A stretch of 64,000 bases of DNA from Paralichthys olivaceus (taxonomy: Eukaryota; Chordata; Actinopteri; Pleuronectiformes; Paralichthyidae). The position numbers were made by a program, and so were the translations under genes. The stretch lies in assembly GCF_024713975.1 (NCBI RefSeq), contig NC_091111.1, positions 19,916,001-19,980,000 of the forward strand, written 5' to 3'. The notes under the pieces were generated by a model, which saw only the letters and a list, made by a program, of their open reading frames with translations, had not been told where the DNA came from and made no database searches. Shown piece by piece: positions 36,101-48,555 of the stretch (its first letter is position 1; the number at the start of each line of letters is the position of its first letter).

Positions 36101-38802
36101 TGCAGATGAGAGAGAGTCAGAAATCAACTCGTCTGGAAACAGAGCAGCGATTAAAACCATCGTCGTACCTCTGCTACGGAGGAGTCCACCTTGGAATGAA
36201 CCTTCAGGTCCAACCACGGCTGATGGTTCTCCAGCAGCAGCGTCGGCCTGTGAACAGACATCGGTTCCTGTGAGAGCTGGAGTGATTGGAGACGTTCTGC
36301 TCGTGTGACAGAAACTAGAGACTCGTCTTTGTCTTTATCACGAAGAGAACAAACTGAAATCTGTGTCGAAGAACGTCGACACAAACACGACTTTCTGCGT
36401 CGCTCGGCTCGAGTGCACATGTTCATTAAATACATGTTGAGGTAGAATCCAAACACTGGTGACATGTTACACACACATGTAAACATGTGCATGTACATGT
36501 GTGTGTATAGTGAACATACCGGTGACGCTTGCACTTGACCTTCCCACACACGGCACAGCTGTGACCCAGAGGAAACAGCTCCTGATGCTGCTGCTGGAGA
36601 CACATCCGAGAAACTTCAGCAGATCAAACAGGAGAACAAGAAGAGAACAAGAGAACAAGAGAACAAGAGGAGAACAAGAAGAGAACAAGAGAACAAGAGG
36701 AGAACAAGAGGAGAACAAGAAGAGAACAAGAGAACAAGAAGAGAACAAGAGAACAAGAAGAGAACAAGAGAGCAAGAAGAGAACAAGAGAACAAGAGGAG
36801 AACAAGAGGAGAACAAGAGGAGAACAAGAAGAGAACAAGAAGAGAACAAGAAGAGAACAAGAGAACAAGAAGAGAACAAGAGAACAAGAAGAGAACAAGA
36901 GAGCAAGAAGAGAACAAGAGAACAAGAGGAGAACAAGAGGAGAACAAGAGGAGAACAAGAAGAGAACAAGAAGAGAACAAGAAGAGAACAAGAGAACAAG
37001 AAGAGAACAAGAGAGCAAGAAGAGAACAAGAGAACAAGAGGAGAACAAGAGGAGAACAAGAGGAGAACAAGAAGAGAACAAGAAGAGAACAAGAAGAGAA
37101 CAAGAAGAGAACAAGAAGAGAACAAGAGAACAAGAAGAGAACAAGAGAACAAGAAGAGAACAAGAGAGCAAGAAGAGAACAAGAGAACAAGAGGAGAACA
37201 AGAGGAGAACAAGAGGAGAACAAGAAGAGAACAAGAGAACAAGAGAACAAGAAGAGAACAAGAGAACAAGAGGAGAACAAGAAGAGAACAAGAGAACAAG
37301 AGGAGAACAAGCAGAGAACAAGAAGAGAACAAGAGAACAAGAGAACAAGAGGAGAACAAGAGAACAAGAGGAGAACAAGAAGAGAACAAGAAGAGAACAA
37401 GAGAACAAGAAGAGAACAAGAAGAGAACAAGAGAACAAGAAGAGAACAAGAGGAGAACAAGAAGAGAACAAGAGAACAAGAGAGCAAGAAGAGAACAAGA
37501 GAACAAGAGGAGAACAAGAGAACAAGAGGAGAACAAGAAGAGAACAAGAAGAGAACAAGAAGAGAACAAGAGAACAAGAAGAGAACAAGAAGAGAACAAG
37601 AAGAGAACAAGAGAACAAGAAGAGAACAAGAAGAGAACAAGAGAACAAGAGGAGAACAAGAAGAGAACAAGAGAACAAGAGGAGAACAAGAGAACAAGAA
37701 GAGAACAAGAGAACAAGCAGACACACGCTCTGACTCACTTTGTCTCTTGGCTTGATGGACAGGAGGACGTTTGGCAGAAGAGACTCGGGGCCGAGGGAAC
37801 AATAGAAAGTGACGACACCGGCCAGGAACGACCAGAACACCATGAGGATGTGGATGTAGCTGCACAGACACACTAACACTTTAACACTGACGGCAGCAAC
37901 ACACACAGACCAACACACTCAGACCAACACACTCAGAACAACACACAGACCAACAGACACAGACCAACACACAGACCAACACACACAGACCAACACACTC
38001 AGACCAACACACACACACACAGACCAACACACACAGACCAACACACACAGACCAACACACACAGACCAACACACACAGACCAACACACACAGACCAACAC
38101 GCAGACCAACACACACAGACCAACACACTCAGACCAACACACGCAGACCAACACACACACACACAGACCAACACACACAGACCAACACACTCAGACCAAC
38201 ACACACAGACCAACACACACAGACCAACACACACAGACCAACACACACAGACCAACACACACAGACCAACACACACACACACAGACCAACACACTCAGAC
38301 CAACACACACAGACCAACACACACAGACCAACACACACAGACCAACACACACACACACAGACCAACACACTCAGACCAACACACACAGACCAACACACAC
38401 ACACACACACACACACAGACACCATGACAGAATCTTGATCTCCCCCTGGTGGCTCTCTGCGGTACAGCTCATGGATCCACTGGATGAAACTTTATTGAGT
38501 CTGCAGGATGTTGACATGGTGAACATTGTTTACGCTAACAACATGTAAACATGGTCACGTGTCCTGCCCACTGACAAGGGAGAGGCGGGGCTTATGGCCT
38601 GTACTGCAGGTAGCCGCCAGAGGGCGATCGAGACGCTTTTGGCTTCACTTTGGTAGTGACGTCACTGGCACGTCACGGCTCACCTGTTGAGCAGCACGGT
38701 GACGCAGAGCAGCGTCATCAGCAGGCAGCAGAAGAGCGGGTAGTGACGTCCCGCCTCCGTCAGCCTCCGCCTCACGTCCTCCAGGAACCACGGAGCCGCC
38801 AT
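30167..38802 (-). CDS. snx14: Sorting nexin 14, 27 exons found (terminal exon not placed)
   Basis: SNX14 is an ER-anchored PXA-RGS-PX-nexin protein of lipid-droplet and endolysosome contacts. Exons (minus): 38684-38802, 37739-37859, 36520-36593, 36169-36247, 36056-36099, 35891-35978, 35576-35660, 35301-35457, 35111-35186, 34880-34924, 34722-34802, 34465-34579, 34225-34380, 33994-34118, 33759-33817, 33169-33301, 32820-33006, 32646-32729, 32455-32555, 32202-32313, 31972-32012, 31664-31783, 31384-31507, 31140-31304, 30814-30909, 30407-30498, 30167-30223; 2736 nt, 912 codons (human 946). N-terminal membrane segments at residues 21-38 and 42-60; PXA about 120-285; RGS about 324-455; PX about 550-670 ([21 protein letters not shown]); nexin-C about 770-895. 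Exon 17 uses a GC donor. After FPELSK the human protein has a short tail whose exon I could not find. Confidence 0.96.
32798..32820 (-). promoter_or_regulatory. snx14: GC-AG splice donor of snx14 intron 17 inside a GAGC tetranucleotide repeat
   Basis: On the sense strand exon 17 ends AAGACAG and the intron begins GCGAGCGAGCGAGC. No GT is available in the right phase, and G joined to TC at the next exon restores Val in VGHE, matching human AVGHE. A GC donor with a strong CAG before it is the usual pattern for this minor class. The donor is embedded in a five-copy GAGC microsatellite, so its intronic context can vary in length. Confidence 0.85.
33588..33686. repeat. Two adjacent AT/GT palindromes in snx14 intron 15
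   Basis: 33588-33636 reads as a TATATGTATGTGTG / CACACATACATATA hairpin; 33637-33686 has arms ACGTTCTGTGTATGTGTG and CACACATACACAGAACGT around a TATATATACA centre. Both could form cruciforms or RNA hairpins. They are intronic. Confidence 0.85.
35756..35806 (+). mobile_element. MITE end fragment (family of 41387-41795)
   Basis: CATCGACTGTAAATAGAGATGGACGACACG followed by CTCCAGTGAAGCTCAACT matches the left terminus and adjoining sequence of the complete element at 41387. Only the end survives, in snx14 intron 6. Confidence 0.7.
36617..37719 (-). repeat. 1.1-kb AGAACAAG minisatellite filling snx14 intron 2
   Basis: Irregular mix of AGAACAAG, AGAACAAGAAG and AGAACAAGAGG units. It occupies nearly all of the 1.14-kb intron between exons 2 and 3, leaving about 20 bp to each splice site. 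On the sense strand it is a CTTGTTCTCTTGTTCT-type pyrimidine-rich array. Long open frames on both strands are repeat artefacts. Confidence 0.97.
37893..38418 (-). repeat. ACACAGACCAAC minisatellite in snx14 intron 1
   Basis: Units of CACACAGACCAACA with (CA)n length variation and occasional CTCAG or CGCAG variants. It ends about 30 bp before the exon 2 acceptor; the sense strand is GTTGGTCTGTGTGTGTT. Confidence 0.96.
38575..38660 (+). mobile_element. MITE internal fragment with a CTCF-like motif (family of 41387-41795)
   Basis: GGCCTGTACTGCAGGTAGCC through GAGACGCTTTTGGCTTCACT matches the internal part of the copy at 57955-58110 (ACCAATACTGCAGCCAGCCACC ... ATGCTTTGGCTTCACT). CCGCCAGAGGGCGATC at 38614-38629 fits the CTCF core. 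It lies in snx14 intron 1, about 170 bp from the start codon. Confidence 0.65.
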
Positions 38803-39060
38803 CGGTCGCTCCGGTTAGCTAATGTTAGCTCCGGTGAGCTAACCCTTACCTTCCGCTCGGTTGACGGTGTTTATCCGGTTAAACTCGCGGGTGCCCGGTG
38901 GACCAGTCACGTCATGTTCCGGTGCTGGACCTCAGCTCCTCATTTAAAAACAACTCGACTCAGATTCTACTTCCTGTTTGTTTCTGAGCCCTGACACTTC
39001 CGCTGCGTCACCTCCGGTTCCTGGGATGCCAGGTCTGAGAGAGACTCACGTAACGACGCT
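38803..39060 (-). promoter_or_regulatory. snx14: Presumed snx14 promoter and 5' UTR
   Basis: GC-richer sequence just upstream of the snx14 ATG, with a GGTTAGCTAATGTTAGCTCC / GGTGAGCTAACC imperfect inverted repeat at about 38813-38845. No TATA box seen. Assignment is by position only. Confidence 0.45.
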
Positions 39061-40207
39061 TACGAAACCAGATCACGTGACAAACCGACTCCAGGTTAAT
39101 GAGATCAGAGAAAATCCGCTTTTATTATGAAAGAGACAGGATGAATAATGTTTCACTGCTTCAGTTCATGAGTGAAACTTCATGTAAAGTTTAACAACAA
39201 TGATATGTGGGATTATCATCTGTAATCCTGTAAAGTGTCTGTGAGCACAAATCAAATGAATTATTATAAATGAGTCAAATAAAAATAAACTCACCGTGTT
39301 CAGATTTGAACGTTTGTTAGTTCCTCTAAAGTTCACGTACGATACTGTCACCGTGGATCTTAGTTGAACCTTTAAGTTTTTTCTTTTCTTGTTCTATGAA
39401 ATCATGACAGGTTTTGTTTCCTAATCTGATGTTTTACTTTTATTCACTTTAGTTGATTCCGTTTTATTTCAAATAACTGATCATCTGTCTTATCTCTGAA
39501 GCTTGGACAGAAAATAGTGAACATTGGCATCTTGATTTCTTAAAGTCCAATAACTTCACATCTATTAAACTGTAATCTGGAGTATTTCAGTTACTGCAGG
39601 ATAAATATGAGTTATAATAGCTGTTGTGTTTAATTGCAATCAACTCTAACACACCAAGTCTTTTTCCTGAGTCAACCTCTAATCCCACTGATGTCACTGG
39701 TTTTCTGTTGGATTATATCTAGAGATCACAAATTGTGATTTAAATTCTATTTACAACTTAATCTGAGTTTTTATCAACTGACAATAAAAAGCAACATATA
39801 ACTCCCACTATTCATTTATAATATAGTTTATATCTGATTTGATGAGTATTTACCAAATCATTATTTAGCTGCACAGATTAAGACCATTATTCAAACAGTT
39901 ATTTTAAGAATTGCAGGGGCTGTAAAATAAAAGCACAACCAAGGTCAAAGTCATCAACTTTATTAGAAAAATAGGTTTAACTCACCTCACTGTACAAGTA
40001 TAAAACAATTCATTTGCAAGAATGCAAACACTTGTTAGCAAAACAAACAAAACATTTCTTGACCCTTAAATTCCAAAAGAGTCAGCAAGATTTTCACAAA
40101 CTGGGTTTGAAGAAAAATAAAACAAGCTGCACAATTCTGTCTGAACTGAGAAATAAAACACGAGTCACAAAAAGAAATAGAAAGAAAACAAACCGATGTC
40201 TAAAGAC

Positions 40208-40562
40208 TTTAAGGTTCAGTGTGTAAGATTTAGGTGAAAGAATCTATCGGCAGAACTTGAATATAAAATAATCCTTGTGATGTTTTCACTGTTTTCATCT
40301 ACATTGTGTGAATTGTGGTTTTCTTTACCATAGAAATGATCTTTATGTTTAAAAATTGTATATTCACATGGGGGGGGGGGCCGCCATGTTTTTTTTTATT
40401 GTCATCCAAACTGGACAAACTAAAACCTTTGAGTTTTCATGACAACTGAAGTTCACCACAGGTTCTCCGTCATGTTGGGAAGGGGGGGTGAGATGAGGAG
40501 TATTCAGCTGGAACATGACACTTCTCTAGATGTCGCTAAATTCTACACACTGAACCTTTAAA
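40208..40562. mobile_element. Complete MITE with 23-25 bp terminal inverted repeats
   Basis: Left end TTTAAGGTTCAGTGTGTAAG and right end (reverse complement) TTTAAAGGTTCAGTGTGTAG define a 355-bp non-coding element. The interior near the right end has TAGATGTCGCTAAATTC, typical of a repeat I know from many teleosts. A second, truncated copy is at 13846. Confidence 0.85.
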
Positions 40563-41386
40563 GGAGAAATCCAACCTCAAGAGACTGATTCAATCAGTTA
40601 TTTTGTGATGTTAACTCCAAACGGTCTCATTCTGTGACTTCCATCAATCCGCAGAATGTGAACGAGGATGTTTGAGCACAACCTGATCGCTGCTCGTCAG
40701 TTTGAGAAACATCATAATATTGTATTTAATATCGAGGATGTTTCTTCCAGTTAAGTTTCTTCTCTCCAGTCATCAGAGCTGCTGAACTGTTGGTTTCTTT
40801 ATAGAAAGTAAAGATTATTACTAATGAGCTAAACTGCTGTTTCTGACTGTCCGAAGAGTTCATCCACAAAGTTTCAGGTTGTCAGGATGGATCTGCTCCT
40901 TTAAAGTCGTAACATCTTCATGTCATAGAGAAGACATGATTCAACATGGTTTACAGGAAACATTTGTCACGACCACATACAGCTCGTAGCACCATCATCA
41001 GTCTACACCAGACCTGCTCAAAGACTTGATAAGTAAGTCAGCTTCACTGCTCCTTCCTGTTCGTGCACCAACACGACATGTTGGTGCAGTGAAGACGACC
41101 CGAGAATCACTTTGTGAACAAAAACAACATTAAGACAGTTTTCCCATCATGGGGACAAAGCTATGACTGTGGTTTCCAGGCATTAAAGATTTTACAAAGA
41201 AAAGTAGAAAGCTAGAAAACGTCTGTCCGTTAGCGACATCATTGCTCATCACGTTCAGGGACAGCGATGCTTGTTCAGGCTCATCTCAGGAGCAGCTGCA
41301 GCTGCGTCACGTCTCCACTGAGAACTGTGACTCTTTAAGTGCTGGTTGTTGTTGCCTGTGCATCTTTATCTCAGGAGGGGGAGGAG

Positions 41387-41795
41387 CATAGACTGTGAAT
41401 AAAGATGGACGACATGACGGCTCTCAGCAGTGAAGCTAAACTGTGTCAATCACCTGCTGCTGGATGAATATAGCGAAGGTCGTAAAGCCCAACTCCTCCC
41501 ACATTGGTAGATGGGACATGGAGTAAACTAATAACTCCAGATAATCTCACGTCATTCTCCGAGGGGCTGAAAGACGAGGAGATTCCAGAGCTTTAGGTGA
41601 TAGGGGCCGACGCCGGAGTGGATGAGCTTTAAATTTGAATTGGTGAGATGTAGATACCACAGCTCCACGCCACGAACACCACTGCAGACTCCAAATGTGC
41701 AAGATGGCAGCCTTCGTATCCACGATATCGTGGCTTCTTTTCTAGACAGTGGGAGGAAGCGGAGGCGCGGCGTCCATTTTTATTTACAGTCTATG
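41387..41795. mobile_element. Complete MITE, CATAGACTGT termini
   Basis: Left end CATAGACTGTGAATAAAGAT and right end (reverse complement) CATAGACTGTAAATAAAAAT form terminal inverted repeats of about 25 bp extending into TGGACG. The 409-bp element has no open frame of note. Fragments of the same family are at 35756, 38575, 57955 and 62622. Confidence 0.85.
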
Positions 41796-43305
41796 ATTTA
41801 GAGGGAAAGGGGGGAGGGGGGGCTGCCTCCGTTTCCTCAAATACAAAAAGAAACGGTGCAGACGTGTCCTCGAAACTGAGGAAGTTAACGAACCCTCGCT
41901 GGCTTTAGTTCAGAAAAGAACCAGTGTTTCTGGAATGCCCGACCTTAAACGGCGGGTGATCGTCACACCTCAACTCTACCTGATAATCCCAGATTATCTG
42001 ATAACCGTAGATCATCATGTCTAGTCCATCGTAAAGATGAAGTTTAAAAGCTAAAAGGAAAAAAAGTAGCATCAAGTTCCATTAAAAATCAAAAGAAAGT
42101 GCACAGACTTTTCCAGAAGGATGTCCATCGTGAACTCACTCAGTCGTAACTGTGGTTGGGTCTTTTAAAACTTAAGAGTCATTGCGTTTATACAATAATA
42201 ATAAGAAAAAAAACATGTTTTGCTTCTGGTTTTAAAAAACTTGGCAGTTTCAGGAGAAAAAAGGCTGGAATACGACTGGACCACTGAGTCAGGTGACCTT
42301 ACCATTCCATCCTCTGGCAGCCTGCAGCGTGCAACGCCATACGCTGGTCAGTCTTCATAGTGACGCGTCAGGTCCGGCCTCAACCCCTTTTACCTGCTAG
42401 TCAGGTAACAAAAGGAAGCAATTAGAGAATGGAAAACAGGATCGAATTACAATCTGCACAGGCATCTACTGTTCTGTGTCCCTCACACACACAAACACAC
42501 ACTCTGAGAACTGTGCCACAAGTAGAACGTGAATTTACAAACATTAGAAGACAAAGCACGCTCTCACAGACGCCCTCTGACGTTACATGCACATGTCAAT
42601 GCCTTAAAGAGGACGACAAGCACGAGTCGGCCCGGTTGGGATAAAAAAAAAAAGTGTTTGAGGTGCAGCGGGTGAAAACGCAGGACACGGGCAAAGAGGA
42701 GGGAGAGGGGTGGGGGTGGGGTAAAGAGCAGCCACGTCTATGAAAGCAACAGGAACATAAAAACACTACGAGCGAGTCATGCACGGCAGCGCTCTACCAC
42801 AGCAGCAAGATCAAACCTCCAGATATAACATGCAAGATTAGTATCCAGGCCTTCAACAGCTAGGTAGATCCTTCTGGGACAAGGAAAAGCTTCACTTTGA
42901 AGTCAATCAAATTGTGCCTTTACCCCCCCCCCCACACCACCAGTAACAAACGGCACTAGTATGACAGACTTGTAGGGGGCGGGGCTTACTCTCTACTCTG
43001 CTTTGACAGTGAATTTAGGACACCAATTTGTGAGACATATGTTTTTGGACATGAGAGGAACTCATAAGGATGAAGTATGTCAGTACACATACAGAAACAC
43101 TCGGAGAGATGCTCACTATAGAAGTAGGTGATTTGGAATTTGATGGCATGCAAGGTGACACTGTAGCATGTGGCCAACACTGGCAAACCTTGAGTCCATT
43201 TCCTTCCACAAGGAGCCTTAAAATTTGAAGGCAATTTGAAGAGAGAATTTGCCGAAACATGAATTTGCAACACAATTTGAAGTTTTGTACACGTGTGCGT
43301 GTATG

Positions 43306-43863
43306 TTTATTAAAGCAGACAAACAGCAAAAGGATACAAGCCAAAATGTAAAGCCAAAAAATAGGACTACGATGGTCCTTTTTTTTTTTTTTCTTCTTTT
43401 CAATAACAAGACACGCATTACTTTGTGACAATACAAATTGTATTTTCATTTGTTTTAAATACATGTTTAGGAGACATATGCTTTGTTGCTGTTAGCTACT
43501 TAAAACATGATAACCAGAATGTCTAAAAACATACATAAAGCTAAAGCCAAATAGACAGCTCCACCACAGGATTGCAGCTAAAATTTTTCACCTTTTGTTA
43601 TGGAAACTCTTTTTTAACGACCATCTTAAAAAAAATAAAAATTAAAAGAAAACCAGTTCGCCAGAAACAGGGAGTGTGACTACTATTTGAGTCCAAGCGG
43701 ATTATTAAAATATGTACAAAAAGTTATCTTGCCAGATGTCACCAATTTTGAGGAAAAAATGCCGGCAACCGTATGGGATTGAGGGCCAATCAGATCAAGT
43801 CTCTAAATAAAAAAAGACACCAACAAAAACAAACACGTATTTAGTTATCAAAGCCCTACTGGT
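43306..43863 (-). other. syncrip: syncrip proximal 3' untranslated region
   Basis: Minus-strand sequence between the syncrip stop and the nearest downstream AATAAA (plus-strand TTTATT at 43306-43311). A/T-rich with an A-run on the plus-strand complement at 43379-43392. A distal hexamer at 39959-39964 would make a longer form. Confidence 0.5.
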
Positions 43864-46800
43864 TTACTTCCACTGTTGCCCAAAAGAATCCTGATAAAAT
43901 TCCTGGTTGTCAGATTTGTAACCAGAATAGTTACCAGAATGATCACCACCTTGGAGCGGTTGCTGAGCAATGGGTTGAGAGCCCCAGTTCTGATTATTGG
44001 TTTGGCGACGCTTGGAATCTGGCTGGTTGTACCCATCAGCTTTGCGCTTTCCTCCTACATTTCCACCGCGGCCACCCCGCGCACCACGTACCCCTCCTCG
44101 CCCTCTCGGCTGCACTCCTCCTCTTGCGCCGCGCCCGCCACGGCCTGGTCCTGGCCCGCCACGCTGGGAGAAGTTGGCCCTGCCCCTAGGTGCACCAGCG
44201 CCGCCACGTCCTCTGGATGGAGAGGCTCCCCCTCGTGAGCCCCTGTTTCCACCACGCCCTCGGCTCGGGCCCTGGAAGTCGTCGTAGCCGTAATAGGGGT
44301 CATCGTAGCCGCCACGATAGTTGTGATAGTCATAGCCATAATAGTCATAGTAGTCCTCGTAACCGTAGTAGTCAGGTGGGTAAGAGTAGCCACCCCGGTT
44401 GCCACCTCTGCCCCGGCCTCTCGCAGGCGGTGGCATGTGGGGAGGGGGAGGGTAGTAGTAATAGTCATCATACCTGATTAAAACAAAAACCAGCGTGAAA
44501 TTAACGACATGATGCGAACAACATCAGAGAGCAATGACCTGAAACAAAAGACGGTTCTCACATTTGTGTTTTGGCAGCTTGTCTCTGGGCTTTACGCTCC
44601 TTCCTTTTCTGATCTGGTGGTTTAGCAAAAACAATCTGAATCGCATCCCCCTCCAGGTCGGTCCCGTTCAGTTCCTCCAGCGCCTGTGAAACACGAGTGA
44701 CATTTGTACAAACGTCTTTAGACTCAGGCCGATGAACTGATGTATGAGACAACCGTCCCAAAAAATCTGAAGTGAATCTGTACCTTCACTGCTCCGTCCC
44801 GCTCTTCAAAGTGAATGAAAGCGTAATCTTTGAGCTTCTTCACTCGCTCCAGGTTTCCAAATGCACTGAAGGACTTTTCCAGGATCTCCTCCGTCACACC
44901 GTTGGAAAGATTTCTCACAAATAAAACCTTCACCTGTGAAATGGACAAGGAGACGATCACACCTCACGTCAGTCTCTACTGATCAGTATATATGTCGACC
45001 AGAAGACATTTATTGAATGAGGTCAAAGAAATGCTACAACTTGGACTTCTGAATCTCACCTTGGACATGACCTCTGGGTCGGGGTCTTCGATGGGATCAG
45101 CCCACTCCACTGTCACCACGTTGCCCCACACCTTCACCTTCCCGCTCATTAGCCGGCGACGGGCCTGAGCGGCCGTTTTGTGGTCCTCATACTCCAGGAA
45201 GCAAAAGCCGCGGTTCTTCTTTTTGTCGTCAGGCTGGTGATACAGTATGACATCACTGAGGCCCTCTGTTCAGTCCAGAAAACAAAAACAGAAATTAAGT
45301 CTTTAAAATCAGAACACGTCACAGAAGTTGTCCGATGTGACAAAAAACAGCAGCGGGGATGTGACAGGAATTCAAATGTATTAAAACTGGAATTATCTTT
45401 ACCTGTGACTTTAGCAAATTCTTCGACAATCTGCTCCTTTGTTTTACTCTTGGGAATAGAGCCGACAAATAGCCTGTTGTTGGCGACAGATATACAAACC
45501 CCGATGTGCTTTCCAGGGCGAATCTCATGATTATTACACTGTAACAACACAAAGATTCACGTCACTGACAGTTGACAAATTCAACCGTCAGAGTTTCTCT
45601 GTAAACAATCGTTTGAGACTCTTTTCCAAACTCCTGCCATGCGACTCGGCTCTTGTTCCTGAGAGACTCACCAGCTTCACCGCCTCCTGAGCTGCCTCTT
45701 TAGTACAGAACGTGACGAAGGCATAGCCCCTGTTCATGCCGCTCAGCGGGTCCATCATTAGCCTGAGATCCCAGATAGAACCAGCCTTCTCAAACAGAGG
45801 AACCAGCTCGTCTTCAAACAAGTCACGGGGAATCTTTCCGACGAATATCTTGGAGAAACACAGAGAACAAAATCCCAGCCGTCAATCAGGACCTTTCATT
45901 TTTACAGACAGTTTTGGTTTGTTTTCAGATTCTCTGAAGTGTACCTCTGTTCCGACTGTGGGTTGGGCCCCTGAGTACACCGACTCAGGCGGGGGGCCTC
46001 CATACTTTCGCTGTCCTGTTGTGACGTCCAGCGTGTAGTTGGTTCTGTCCAGGAGTTCTTTGATTTTGGCCTCATCGGGTCCTTTAGTGGAATCTGAAAC
46101 CTTTGTCCCTTGTTTCTCCCTCTGTCTGTATGTCTTCATTACACCACAGAGAAAGGCACTTTTGTTCTGGAAGAGAAAACAATTGTGTCACAAACACACA
46201 CTATTAATATTCATGTTCTCTAAAAATCAGCATGTAGAGGAAAGGACACAACAAAACTGAAGACAAGTTCACTCAAGTCCTGTCAATTTAACTCTGTTTT
46301 ATTCATTTAAAGCCGAAGCTAATGAAGGATGAAGACCAGGTTTGGAAAGTTGTGTGGATTTATACAAACACCACTCAGACCAAAACTGAGAAATCTGTGG
46401 CGTTCACTAGTTCTATTACAACCAACTATAAATTCCAGGATTGTACTTTAGACGTGGTTCATCTAAACTTCCTGTTTGTCATTACACAGATCAAATACAA
46501 CAAACTCAAAATAACGTACATTTAATATTTGAGTGACATTTGACAGGTGTGCTCAGTTTAGTTGGCAGAAACACCCTCTCCACTACGGTCTGTAACAAAG
46601 ACCCCTTTGTGTGTCAGAGTCACACCTAAAAGAGGGCGTGTTCACAGCTTACCTGCACGTGTGACAGGTCGCTCTCTTTGAACTGAACCAGCACTTGCAG
46701 GGCTCCCTCCTCGTTGAATTCTTTCAAAGCTTCAATAGCCCGTTCGTCGAGGTCACTATGTGCTACCAGGCCTGAAATTCACAACCAAACACACAAACTG

Positions 46801-47625
46801 TAAATATGGTGTTATAAACATGATGATCTGTGCCAGAAGAAAACTATTTCATTAAAGCTTTCTTACTTTTAACAATCATTTCCCCCGTGTCAAATAAAAA
46901 CATCCCTGTGGCTGCTGCTCAAAGAGAACAATTCACAGACTGCAGCCCAACAGCTGCTTTATTGTGTCTGCACAGAACCAGCTGGCTTCCATCTACCATC
47001 CTTAAACCCTTTAGAGCTACACCCATCCTTTCACCCTTTCAATCCAGTCTCACACTCAGCTGCACGTCAATACTCGGGCTGAGAAACGTATTGATGTGCA
47101 ACAAAGAAGGTACTTAAGACAGATCACAGGAGAGTTTATTGATCCCGTGGCAGAAATTCACCTCCTGTTATTTAACCTGCACAAATGATTAGATTAACAA
47201 CTTTAAACCAGGCCCACATTTAGTCATTAGCTGAGTTCAGTACAGAGGATTAGTTTGTTTTCCAGGTCTCCGTTTGTTTTTCTCTGGAGAAGGTGCAGAC
47301 TAGAGACAACAGCGGTGCACAGCCTGAGATCGAGCCTCTGCTTACCTGCTACATAAAGTTCATCTAACTTCTCAGCGACCTGCTGAGGTAAACCAGCTTC
47401 CAGTAAAGCCTGGAAGTGTTCTGAGTGGGTCGCAGCTGCTGTAGTGTCCATTGGTTCCTCTGTGCCGTTTCCATTTACATGATCGGGGGCCAGGTCTCCA
47501 GTATCATCAGGGGCCATGTCTCCAGCGTGATCTGGGTCCATGTCTCCAGCGTGATCGGGATCCATGTCTCCAGCGTGATCGGGATCCATGTCTCCAGCAT
47601 GATCGGTGGCCATGTCTCCAGACAT
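43864..47625 (-). CDS. syncrip: hnRNP Q / SYNCRIP RNA-binding protein, 10 coding exons
   Basis: hnRNP Q binds pre-mRNA and mRNA in splicing, translation and RNA transport. Exons (minus): 47346-47625, 46653-46771, 45945-46166, 45672-45848, 45403-45538, 45060-45265, 44784-44933, 44562-44683, 43864-44473 gives 2022 nt, 673 residues (human 623); these are nine segments, all GT-AG and in frame (a tenth exon is the non-coding one at 48.6 kb). Acidic N-terminal unit with [19 protein letters not shown]1 from IFVGKIPRD (about 208), RRM2 from LFVGSIPKS (about 290), RRM3 from VLFVRNLSN (about 383); then [18 protein letters not shown], a Tyr/Asp-rich stretch and an RGG-rich tail ending GQQWK. The start ATG sits exactly at the exon's acceptor. 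The N-terminus carries an 8-residue repeat expansion absent from human [14 protein letters not shown]. Confidence 0.96.
47474..47625 (-). repeat. syncrip: Coding 24-bp repeat at the syncrip N-terminus
   Basis: The protein begins [10 protein letters not shown] followed by GDMDPDHA three times, GDMAPDDT and GDLAPDH, then joins [13 protein letters not shown], the ancestral N-terminus (MATDH-VNGNG in other fish, from memory). The DNA units (GGAGACATGGATCCCGATCA with small changes) are nearly identical, so the expansion is recent and in frame. It adds about 44 acidic residues. Confidence 0.9.
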
Positions 47626-48555
47626 CTGTGCAGATGAGATAAAGAGAAGAACACTGATTCAAGGATGATTCAACTGATGCTGCTGAAATCAAATCAAACA
47701 CTGCAGCTTACTACTTGGAGACATCACATCCATCCTGAGTCATAACACTGAGAGCCCCTCCAATAACAGCGTCATGAACAAGTGTTGTGAACGTCCTAAC
47801 AATACCTTAAGTTCAATGAGTGGAGAGTAAACACATCGTATTCACAGGAGAGAAGCTGCCACATGAGACCAACAGCTTCAGCTCTGGATCACTGATCAAA
47901 CCACCGTGTGCAACAGAGATCAGAGCCCGAACAACAGCTCCTTTCCCCCGGTACGAGCTCCAGGCTGAGCCCGGTCAGGATCTGGTTACAAACCAAACTA
48001 CATCAACACATTTCGTGCGGGTTTTGGCGCCATCGTTCGAGACTGGACTCAGTTTACAAACCGCATCTGCGCTGATGCTGCTCATGTTGTCGGACACAGC
48101 CTCCCCGGGGCCTGGTTCACGGGGCCCCACACAGATCACACTGCCCGCTCACGTTTATAGACGAGTAATAATCGGTTACTACAACAAACTGGTTCCACAC
48201 ACACCCACCACGCCTCTGTTAGCTCCCTGTCAGCGAGCTAACCCCGGCTGTGCAGCCCGCAGGCCCCGCGGCTCCAGCACACGCGTGGCGGAGCAAAGAG
48301 AGAGAAGCTGCCGGCCCCGCAGCGAGTGACAGGGCGGAGCCGCCTCTGGCTCCGGCTTCTTTAAACGGAGTCCTCGCCGCCGGATTCAACCTCACGCGTT
48401 CAACCGGCCGCTAATCCAAGCGGGCCCGTTTTTCAAAATGCCGGCTCGGCGCTGCGCTGCTAACAGTGACCGGTCCGCCGGTGAGCTCAGAGAACGAGCC
48501 CGGCTACAGAACCACACACGGCGGAGACCCCGCGGCGTCCCCGGGGAGAACGTAC

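Larger units (their letters stand above)
39061..43305. other. Spacer between syncrip 3' end and snx14 promoter
   Basis: No gene recognised. AT-rich, with complete MITEs at 40208-40562 and 41387-41795, C/G-runs at 40370 and 42921-42931, and an AATAAA on the minus strand at 39959-39964. syncrip transcripts in vertebrates can have long 3' UTRs, so part of this may be transcribed with syncrip. Confidence 0.55.

Noticed and set aside
36467-37918. Open frames up to 483 codons on both strands
   Set aside because: They translate the AGAACAAG array inside snx14 intron 2 (KRTREQEEN and SCSLVLLF repeats).
37893-38418. Regular short repeats that could be mistaken for a CRISPR array
   Set aside because: Tandem, without unique spacers, in a vertebrate intron.
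43876-44477. Plus-strand Pro-rich open frames of 95-120 codons
   Set aside because: Antisense shadow of the syncrip RGG-rich last exon.
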